Assembly (NCBI GenBank): GCA_032111745.1
Contig: JAULUH010000295.1
Coordinates: 1-17,557, forward strand
Source: JAULUH01 sp032111745
GTDB lineage: Bacteria > Chloroflexota > Anaerolineae > JAAEKA01
Length of the DNA stretch: 17,557 nucleotides
Reading direction: 5' to 3'
Part shown: positions 1-6,201 of the stretch, one piece after another
Position numbering within the stretch: the first letter of the stretch is position 1
Layout of the letters: every line of letters begins with the position of its first letter
Position numbers and translations under genes: made by a program
The notes under the pieces: model-generated
The model's database searches: none
Told to the model about the DNA's origin: nothing
What the model saw: only the letters and a program-made list of their open reading frames with translations

Positions 1-113
1 GCCGCTCCATCGCCGACAAGGAATGTGCCTGCCCCATGGCCAACGCCAGCTACGCCAACATGCTACTCCATCCTGCCACCCTGGCCCAGGCGGCGCTGGA
101 CGTGGTGCGATAA
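1..113 (+). CDS. C-terminal end of a probable radical SAM (SPASM-like) protein, partial
   Basis: Only the last 36 codons are present; the reading frame enters from the left edge and stops with TAA at 111-113. The visible peptide contains ECACPMANASYANMLLHP, which resembles the cysteine-containing tail of radical SAM proteins with a SPASM or twitch-like C-terminal domain (pattern CxCP-(M/L)AN-x-x-Y-x-N-x-LLHP). Those cysteines would bind an auxiliary iron-sulfur cluster. The radical SAM core with its CxxxCxxC motif lies outside the window, so neither substrate nor pathway can be named. The gene reads in the same direction as the DUF5335 gene that follows, but a separate promoter in the 153-bp gap suggests the two are not strictly co-transcribed. 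The family call rests on this short tail alone. Confidence 0.5.
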   Translation, partial: RSIADKECACPMANASYANMLLHPATLAQAALDVVR

Positions 114-137
114 CTGGCCGCCAGACGCAGCGGGCTA

Positions 138-166
138 TTGCCCCTTTGCAGTGGGTATGCTACAAT
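138..166 (+). promoter_or_regulatory. sigma70-like promoter of the DUF5335 gene
   Basis: A -35 box TTGCCC (138-143) and a -10 box TACAAT (161-166) are separated by exactly 17 bp. A TGC directly before the -10 box gives an extended -10 character. It lies about 100 bp upstream of the DUF5335 start and just after the radical SAM stop codon. Assigned from sequence only. Confidence 0.5.
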
Positions 167-266
167 TCGCGGCACCGCCGGCTCAAGATACTGGCCGGTG
201 GGCGCGGCGAGACCCGGAAGCGAACCGAGGGCCTGGCGCGCCGCAGCATCGAGCAAGGAGAAGCCC

Positions 267-620
267 ATGGACCTAGACAAGATCGCTAAGACCACAGAGA
301 TTCCTGAGCAGGAGTGGCAGGCCTTTTGCGCCAGTTTCAGCGAAGCCAACCTGAACCGCCTGGTGACCATCAACCTGGTCAGCCCAGAGTGGGGTGACCA
401 GGTATGGGTATCAGGCAGCTCCTTCATGTCCCTAAACTACGACGACAGCGACGAGCAGGCCACCCAGATGATCATCTCGGTCGGGGTTGATGGCATGACG
501 AGCCACACAGTCGAGCAGCCGAAGCAGGTATGGCGGGCGCAAGACGCCGAAAGCGAGGACGTGTCGCTGGAGATCGTCAACGAGGCCGGCAATCGCTGGA
601 TCCTGATGTTCGAGGAATAG
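267..620 (+). CDS. DUF5335 family protein
   Basis: This is a 117-residue protein of unknown function. Its pattern, an early IPEQEWQAFCASFS segment, then LVTINLVSPEWGDQV and an alternating beta-rich second half, fits the DUF5335 family as I recall it: small, roughly 110-residue proteins found in Chloroflexota, cyanobacteria and others. I see no signal peptide, membrane segment or catalytic motif, so it is probably a small soluble cytoplasmic protein. The ATG at 267 was chosen because AAGGAG (255-260) sits six bases upstream; the open frame extends back to 138, but that part overlaps the promoter and has no ribosome binding site. It is the last rightward gene and ends in front of a strong hairpin. 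No role can be inferred from its neighbours. Confidence 0.68.
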   Translation: MDLDKIAKTTEIPEQEWQAFCASFSEANLNRLVTINLVSPEWGDQVWVSGSSFMSLNYDDSDEQATQMIISVGVDGMTSHTVEQPKQVWRAQDAESEDVSLEIVNEAGNRWILMFEE

Positions 621-683
621 GCCTGGAGCTCCCGTTTGGTCTACAGAGACAAACGAAGCGCGTTTGCTCTGACTGCGGAAGAC

Positions 684-721
684 AAAGCATGGTCCGGTCA
701 TCAGAGACCGGACCATGCTTT
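684..721. terminator. Strong bidirectional intrinsic terminator between convergent genes
   Basis: A perfect 16-bp stem (684-699 with 706-721) with a six-base loop ATCAGA. The outer part is AAAGCATGGTCCGGTC on the left arm and its complement on the right, so either strand carries an A-run before and a T-run after a GC-rich stem. It sits 63 bp after the DUF5335 stop and 21 bp after the stop of the leftward SH3-domain gene, exactly where a shared terminator of two converging units is expected. Confidence 0.85.
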
Positions 722-742
722 TCGTCTGGCGGCGGAATTCTG

Positions 743-1486
743 TCAGCCGGCGCAGCCGCCGTCGCCACAACCCGGGCAGGGGTCGTTGCACTCGTTGTCG
801 CACGACTTGCCGATGGGCAGGCCCTTGCTCAGAGGCGATGCCCAGCCGGCCCAACGGCCGTTTTCCCGGGTAGAGATAGCCATCATCCACTGCGAGTCAC
901 ACTGTAGCTGCGGTGCACTCTGATAGCTCCACACGCCGTTCTTGACGGTGGCCTGGCTGGCGTCTACCGGGATGGTCTGGTAGGGCTGGTTCTGGCCGCC
1001 CTGGAACAGCAGGATGTCGAAGTACCAGTCCTTGCCCTGCACCGTGTTCTCGCCATCCCAGGTCCAGATGAAGGTTGGCGGCTGGAAGTCCTTGGGCATC
1101 GGGGCCGGCACTGCTCCAGATGCGGTGGGCTTGCTGGTGGTGCTTTTGCCCTGCGCGCCACCTTCGGTCACCAATGGGGCGCTGATCCAGGCCCGCTTGC
1201 CAGGACCTGACGGGTAGACGATCTCCAGCCAGCCGGTGCGGCGGTTGGTGATCTCGACCTGGGCGCCCCTCTTGAGCGTACCGATGGCGGGGCTGGTGGT
1301 GCTGGGCCGGCTGCGCACGTTCGCCACGGCTACTTTCACGGTGCCCTTGGACGAACTGGTTGGCGTGGCCTGCAACGCCTGTGATTGGGGGATAGCCGGC
1401 ACAGGCGCGGCGATAGAGATGCCGGCTGTGCTTAACAAGGCCAAGCCAAGTATGCTGGCGGCAATGACGGTAGATCTAAGTCGCAT
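743..1486 (-). CDS. Secreted bacterial SH3-domain protein with cysteine-rich tail
   Basis: This 247-residue protein starts with a clear signal peptide: basic MRLRS, a hydrophobic stretch to about residue 25, and a likely cleavage after SIAA or APVPA. A Ser/Thr-rich linker leads into a bacterial SH3 domain (about 48-106: the VAVANVRSRPSTTSPAIGTLKRGAQVEI pattern, then GWLEIVYP and RAWISAPLV). After a second linker comes a beta-rich module (about 135-222) starting FIWTWDGENTV that resembles the Fn3-like modules of secreted Chloroflexota proteins. The last 20 residues hold five cysteines (229, 233, 237, 240, 245), with a sixth at 196. SH3 domains of this type often bind cell-wall peptides; the cysteines could form disulfides or bind metal. 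The ATG has GAGGAAA seven bases upstream. The gene begins 58 bp after the STAND ATPase stop with no clear promoter between, so it may be the last gene of that unit. Confidence 0.75.
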   Translation of the reverse strand: MRLRSTVIAASILGLALLSTAGISIAAPVPAIPQSQALQATPTSSSKGTVKVAVANVRSRPSTTSPAIGTLKRGAQVEITNRRTGWLEIVYPSGPGKRAWISAPLVTEGGAQGKSTTSKPTASGAVPAPMPKDFQPPTFIWTWDGENTVQGKDWYFDILLFQGGQNQPYQTIPVDASQATVKNGVWSYQSAPQLQCDSQWMMAISTRENGRWAGWASPLSKGLPIGKSCDNECNDPCPGCGDGGCAG

Positions 1487-1544
1487 GGTTCACTTTCCTC
1501 ACAGTAAGCTTCGAACCTTGACGTATCAGGGTGCCCTGGGGATC

Positions 1545-4500
1545 CTACCCCGGACAGGGTTGGTTACGAAGATAAACCTGGCATTCCTCCGGCGTCCAGC
1601 CGCGCTGCAGCCGGCTGCGCGCCAGCTCGACCAGGTCCGCGTCCTCCAGTAGATACAGGCGCACTGTACCATCTTGGCCAGCCGTGGCCAGGGTACCGCC
1701 AGCTGGATCGAAGGCCAGGTCCAGTACCCGGCTGTCGTGGCCGCCGAGCACCTGCTGCAAGGCGCCTGTGGCGGCGTCCCAGAGTCTCGCCTTGCGGTCC
1801 CAGCTGGCCGTAGCCAGCTGCGCGCCATCCGGGCTGAACGCCACGCTTTCTACCCGATCGCCGTGGCCGGCCAGAACCTGCAGCTCCTGTCCGCTGGCGA
1901 CGTCCCACACCCGGGCGGTCTGGTCGACGCTGGCGGTGGCCAGCCGCTGGCCACCGGGGCTGAAGGCCAGCTGGTAGATCTCGTCGGTGTGGCCCTCCAG
2001 CCGCCGCAGCTCCTGGCCGGTCCGGACATCCCACAGGCGGGCCGTGCGATCGCCGCCCGTCGAGGCTACCAGCGTGCCGTCGGGGCTGAAGGCCACGCTA
2101 TTCACCCGGAACTGGTGTCCGGCCAGGGTAGCCGCCAGCCGGCCTGACGACGCCTCCCACAGGCGGACCAGGGAGTCCGGCGCGGCCGTGGCTACCAGGC
2201 TATTGTCCGGGCTGATGGCCACCGCAGTCACGGGCATTGCGTGATCGGCAATGAAGCCAGTGGGCTCTGCCGTTGCGGGATTCCCGCTGGCATCAAGCAC
2301 CACCCGCCATAGACGGGCCGTGCGGTCCTCGCTGGCCGTGGCGATCAGGCTGCCGTCGGCGCTGAATGTGGCGTCGCTGACTGCAGCAGCGTGGGACAGC
2401 GTGGCCACCTCTACAGCGCTGGCTGAGGCATCCCCGGTGGCTTGGGCCACCATCCATAGCCTGGCTGTGCCATCGTCGCCGGCCGTGACCATGCTCGTTC
2501 CTGCAGGGTTAAACGCAAACGAGTCGATTTTTGCGCCATCATGGGCCGAAATGGTCAGGTATTCTTCGGCTGGCCCGGCGTTCCACAGGCGAGCCGTGCG
2601 GTCCTCGCTGGCGGTGGCCAGCCGCGTCCCGTCAGGGGTGAAGGCCACGCCCTTGAGATAGCCGGAATGGCCGGCGAGGGTGAATAGTTCCCTACCCGAC
2701 GCCAGGTCCCAAACCTTGGCGCGACGATCCCAGCTGCTAGTGGCCAAATGGCTGCCGTCCGGGCTAAACGCGACCCCCCGCACCCAGTTAGTGTGGCCAG
2801 GTAACACCAGTAGCTGCTCGCCGGTGAAGGCATCCCATACCCGGGCGGTTTCGTCCCAGCTACCCGTGGCTATCCGGCTGCCATCAGGGCTGAACGCAAT
2901 GGCCTCTATAGTGTCGGCATGCCCTTGCAGCGACAACATCTCAATGCCTGACTCGAGATCCCACAGCTTCGCCACCCCCGCCGCCGTACCCGGGTTCATG
3001 TTGCCACTGGTTGTAGCGAGGGTAGCGCCGTCGGGGCTGAAGGCGACGCCCCAGACGCGGCCAAGGCCCGGCTCGAAGGTGGCAGGAGGATCCGCGGTGG
3101 TGAGGGCTCCGTCTGGGCCACGAACCAGGCGCCATACTCTGGCCACGCCATCCTCCGCACCGGTGGCCAGCTGCGTGCCATCTGGGCTGAAAGCGATATC
3201 CAGCACCCCCTGCGGGTGAGCCAGTCGCGCCAGCTCCGCACCGGTGGCGACGTCGAGCAGGTAGGCCGACCCTCCCCGGCTGGCCGCGGCCAGGACCGCG
3301 CCATCAGGGCTGAACGCCAGGCCCCAAACCTGCCCCTCTATGGGCAGCACAGTGGCGGCCTGCACCGGCGCCGTGCCTGGTCCCGGGCTTGTGGATAGGG
3401 GCCACAAGCGCGCGGACCCGTCGGCACCGCCGGTGGCCAGCAGTGCGCCGTCCGGGCTGATGGCCACGTCGTAGACCGTACCCTCGTGGCCCGCGAAGAC
3501 CTCCAACAGGCGGATATCCTGCAGCGCCCCATGCAGGGCCGCGGTGGCCTCCTGGGTGGGCGCCCTGCCTGTGGCCTCGATAGCCAGCAAGGCGCTGAGC
3601 TCGGGGTCTACCTCCAGGTTACCCATGGCGGCGGCGGCCAATTGCCGCGAGGCGGCCAGGTTCTCTTGCTCCTGCGCCTGGCCGCGGCTCCACAGAGCCC
3701 AGGCGGCCAGTAGCCCCAACACAGCTACGGCGACCACGCCCGCCAGCACGGTCAGGCGGCGCCGCCGGGCCGAGTTGTAGGTATCGAAACTGGCGGCCAG
3801 GAAGGCGCTTTCCTCCTCGGTCAGGTCGCCAGGGTGAGCAGCGGCAAAGTCACGCGCGTCCTGTAGCTGGCGACCGTCCAGAAGCCTGTCCGCCGCGCGG
3901 CCGGAGCGTTGCCACTCCGCGGCCGGCTGGGAAATGGGGTTCTGGTAAGTGGCGTGCCAGCGCTGGTTGGACTCCAGCATGGGCTCCACCAGCCGGTCGT
4001 GGGAAAGCTCGTACCAGGTGTCGCCGCCGCGCACTACGGGGCGGATCAAGAAGGCGCTGCTGAGCACGTCGACCCCGGCGTTGGGCAGGCCGGCCGTGTC
4101 ACCGGCTCCGCGGTAGACCAGCCCGCGGGTGTGGGCGGGCGTGATGAGCACGCCGTCGACCCACCGCCGCAGGACACGCTCGCTGAGGCCGGTCTCGGCC
4201 ATCACCTGGGGCAGGGCGGCCTCGTAGAAGCGCATCAACGCCTGGTTCACGTCGCCGGCCTGCGCCAGGTCGCTGGCCGTGATGGGGCCAGGAGGCTGGC
4301 CCTGCAGGCTCTCCCACAGCTCGTAGCAGACCACCTGCAGCTGCACCGGCTCGACATAGGGCCCTGGCACCATGGCCTCCTGGCCGGGCACCCGGACCTG
4401 GCGCAAGTTGTCGACCAACTGCTCGGCCACGCCGGGGGCAAAGGGCCGGCCGCCCAGATCCGCCGGTTGCTGTATGGCCTCCAGCGCGGCGTCCTCCCCC

Positions 4501-5174
4501 ATGCGCTCCATATAGAAGCGGGCTCGCAGACGGTTGAGCAATAGCGGAGCGTACGGATCCAGGGCGGCGACGTAGTCCTCGCGCAGGGTGAGCACGGCCC
4601 ACAGGTTGGGGTCGTCCAGCAGGGCCTGGTTGAGCTGCCGGAAGAAGGCCTTGCGCTCCGGCCAGCGCTCGGGATGGGTGGTAATGATCTCTTCGAACTG
4701 GTCGATGATCAGCACGAAGCGCTGCGCCGAGCTGCTGGTACCCGCAAGCTCAGGTGTGGTGGCAGCGGGCTGGTACTCCCAGTGCTGGCCATCCTCGGTG
4801 GCCAGGTGGGCGAGGAAATCGCTGAGCGATACGCTCTCTACCGGTAGCGGCTCCTGGCCCTGGTCCAGACTGGCCATCAGGTTGGACAGGTAGACGTTGG
4901 GCACCGGGCCGGTCCCGGCCGGCAGGTCGCCGCCGACGCGGCCGACGGGCAAGACGGCAAAGCCCTCGGCCAGGAGGCCCGGGATGAGGCGGGCATTGAT
5001 CAGGGAGCTCTTGCCCGCGCCGGACTGGGCGTAGAAGAGCAGGAGGTGCTCGGACACGACCCGGGCCAGGAGGTCTCGGGCCTCCTGCTCGCGGCCAAAG
5101 AAGAGATGGGCCTGCTCGCGGCCAAAGGTGCGCGGCCCGACATAGGGGTTGGTGCCCTGCACTTCAGCGGTCAT
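1545..5174 (-). CDS. STAND-family ATPase (nSTAND1-like) with one membrane helix and 14 WD40 repeats
   Basis: This 1209-residue protein has an N-terminal nucleotide-binding domain (about 8-400). It starts NPYVGPRTFGRE, has a Walker A loop SGAGKSS (51-57), a Walker B strand FVLIIDQFEE (153-162), LTLREDY (195-201) as a sensor-like segment, and ELSHDRLVEPM (389-399), which in this family closes the winged-helix region. After a soluble linker, a basic RRRR patch precedes a single membrane helix (about 475-495). A short helical EQENLAASRQLA segment follows, then a WD40 region from about 558 to 1175. I count 14 units with the GH...AFSPDG...LATxxxDxTARLWD signature, enough for two seven-bladed propellers. 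The tail RGWTPEECQVYL is typical of such proteins. STAND ATPases are ligand-triggered switches that oligomerise in signalling, apoptosis-like and phage-defence pathways. The start codon overlaps the stop of the upstream SIR2-like gene as ATGA, implying translational coupling. Confidence 0.88.
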   Translation of the reverse strand: MTAEVQGTNPYVGPRTFGREQAHLFFGREQEARDLLARVVSEHLLLFYAQSGAGKSSLINARLIPGLLAEGFAVLPVGRVGGDLPAGTGPVPNVYLSNLMASLDQGQEPLPVESVSLSDFLAHLATEDGQHWEYQPAATTPELAGTSSSAQRFVLIIDQFEEIITTHPERWPERKAFFRQLNQALLDDPNLWAVLTLREDYVAALDPYAPLLLNRLRARFYMERMGEDAALEAIQQPADLGGRPFAPGVAEQLVDNLRQVRVPGQEAMVPGPYVEPVQLQVVCYELWESLQGQPPGPITASDLAQAGDVNQALMRFYEAALPQVMAETGLSERVLRRWVDGVLITPAHTRGLVYRGAGDTAGLPNAGVDVLSSAFLIRPVVRGGDTWYELSHDRLVEPMLESNQRWHATYQNPISQPAAEWQRSGRAADRLLDGRQLQDARDFAAAHPGDLTEEESAFLAASFDTYNSARRRRLTVLAGVVAVAVLGLLAAWALWSRGQAQEQENLAASRQLAAAAMGNLEVDPELSALLAIEATGRAPTQEATAALHGALQDIRLLEVFAGHEGTVYDVAISPDGALLATGGADGSARLWPLSTSPGPGTAPVQAATVLPIEGQVWGLAFSPDGAVLAAASRGGSAYLLDVATGAELARLAHPQGVLDIAFSPDGTQLATGAEDGVARVWRLVRGPDGALTTADPPATFEPGLGRVWGVAFSPDGATLATTSGNMNPGTAAGVAKLWDLESGIEMLSLQGHADTIEAIAFSPDGSRIATGSWDETARVWDAFTGEQLLVLPGHTNWVRGVAFSPDGSHLATSSWDRRAKVWDLASGRELFTLAGHSGYLKGVAFTPDGTRLATASEDRTARLWNAGPAEEYLTISAHDGAKIDSFAFNPAGTSMVTAGDDGTARLWMVAQATGDASASAVEVATLSHAAAVSDATFSADGSLIATASEDRTARLWRVVLDASGNPATAEPTGFIADHAMPVTAVAISPDNSLVATAAPDSLVRLWEASSGRLAATLAGHQFRVNSVAFSPDGTLVASTGGDRTARLWDVRTGQELRRLEGHTDEIYQLAFSPGGQRLATASVDQTARVWDVASGQELQVLAGHGDRVESVAFSPDGAQLATASWDRKARLWDAATGALQQVLGGHDSRVLDLAFDPAGGTLATAGQDGTVRLYLLEDADLVELARSRLQRGWTPEECQVYLRNQPCPG

Positions 5175-6169
5175 GAATCGCCCAGCATCTTGCGCAACTC
5201 GGCGGCGTACTGTTCCAGGTCACCCCAGAACACGTCGAACTTGGCCTCCCGCCGCACATAGTCCTCCAGGTATTGCCTCTCCTCGTCGGCGGGCACCAGC
5301 TGCAGCGCACAGACGCCGCGGTCGTCCGGGCGGCCGCCAGTGCGGATCAGGCCGGCGTAGATGCCCCGGAAGGCCCAGCCTGACAGGCTGTAGCCGAGCA
5401 GGATCAGGTCGTCCAGGAGGGCCTGGCGCACCAGCGCGTGGACCCGGTCCGTGGCGTTGTTGCCCTGGTTCTGGCAGATGTTCACCAGAAACTCCAGGTG
5501 GTCGTCCTCGGTCAGGACCAGGGAGTCGGGGTAGGCGTCGAGGCCGTGCAGGTGGTAAACCAGGGGCTCACGTGCGGTCGGGCGATAGCTGGCGTCGATG
5601 GCGCTGTCGATGCCGTCCAGGGTGCGATGCCAGCGGCACAGCTCGGTGCGCGGCTCCCGGCCGGCCCGGCGCAGCGCGTCCTCCAAGAAGGTAGTGGGGC
5701 TGGTGGTCAGGTAGACCCGTGCTGGGAGGCTGGCCACCATCAGCAGGGGATCGGCAGGGCCGCCGTCGAAGCGCGGGTAGCCCAGCCGGTTGGCGAAGGC
5801 CGAGACGGTGAGATCGTCCACCTCGGCCTCAGCCTCGGCCAGCAGCTCCGCGTCGACGCCTTGCTCTTGGGCTGAGTAATAGATATGGTTCTTGATCCAG
5901 TTCAGGTAGTCGGACTTCAGCGCCCGGTCGGGCAAGCCCTCTTGCAGCTGGCGATATTTCGCCACCTTGACCAGGTTGTCCTGGTCAGGCATGGGGTACT
6001 GGGCCAGCCTGGCATAGCCCTTCACCAACTCCGCGAAGCTGCCTAAGACCAGCTCGATGACGGCATCGTCGCTGAGCACGGGCACCACGCGGCCCGCCTT
6101 GATGCGGCCCACGAAGCTGCTCTGGAGGGGATTGGCGGGCTGGGCGCCGGCCTGTTTGATAATGGGCAT
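5171..6169 (-). CDS. Divergent SIR2-like domain protein
   Basis: This 332-residue soluble protein appears to be a stand-alone SIR2-like (SIR2_2 type) domain. Recognisable pieces in order are a first Rossmann strand and loop GRVVPVLSDDAV (26-37), the strand YLTTSPTTFLEDAL (153-166), YHLHGL with the expected catalytic His (208), a helix after VLTEDDHLEFL, and LLGYSLSGWAFRGI (257-270), which matches the lGyS...D/W...fr motif. In defence proteins such as ThsA, DSR2 and Avs5 this fold hydrolyses NAD+. Here the Gly-rich NAD loop (normally GAGxS or a related G-containing loop) reads VLSDD, and the Asn and Asp of TTN-x-D are Ser157 and Thr159, so activity may be reduced, changed or absent. The gene sits 32 bp after the CHAT-FGE gene and overlaps the STAND ATPase start by four bases, which strongly suggests a joint function. 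An effector, or a nucleotide-sensing regulator derived from one, are both possible. Confidence 0.75.
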   Translation of the reverse strand: MPIIKQAGAQPANPLQSSFVGRIKAGRVVPVLSDDAVIELVLGSFAELVKGYARLAQYPMPDQDNLVKVAKYRQLQEGLPDRALKSDYLNWIKNHIYYSAQEQGVDAELLAEAEAEVDDLTVSAFANRLGYPRFDGGPADPLLMVASLPARVYLTTSPTTFLEDALRRAGREPRTELCRWHRTLDGIDSAIDASYRPTAREPLVYHLHGLDAYPDSLVLTEDDHLEFLVNICQNQGNNATDRVHALVRQALLDDLILLGYSLSGWAFRGIYAGLIRTGGRPDDRGVCALQLVPADEERQYLEDYVRREAKFDVFWGDLEQYAAELRKMLGDS

Positions 6170-6201
6170 CCTGGTGTCCCTGCGCCGGAGCTGGCCGGCC
6201 G

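Noticed and set aside
1674..3219. Long open frames on the plus strand opposite the WD40 region
   Set aside because: They arise from the GC-rich repeats; they have no start signals, repeat the same mirrored pattern in each unit and lie within a well-supported minus-strand gene.
1545..3510. CRISPR-like array or DNA tandem repeat
   Set aside because: The roughly 126-bp periodicity is the coding sequence of WD40 units, not repeats with spacers.
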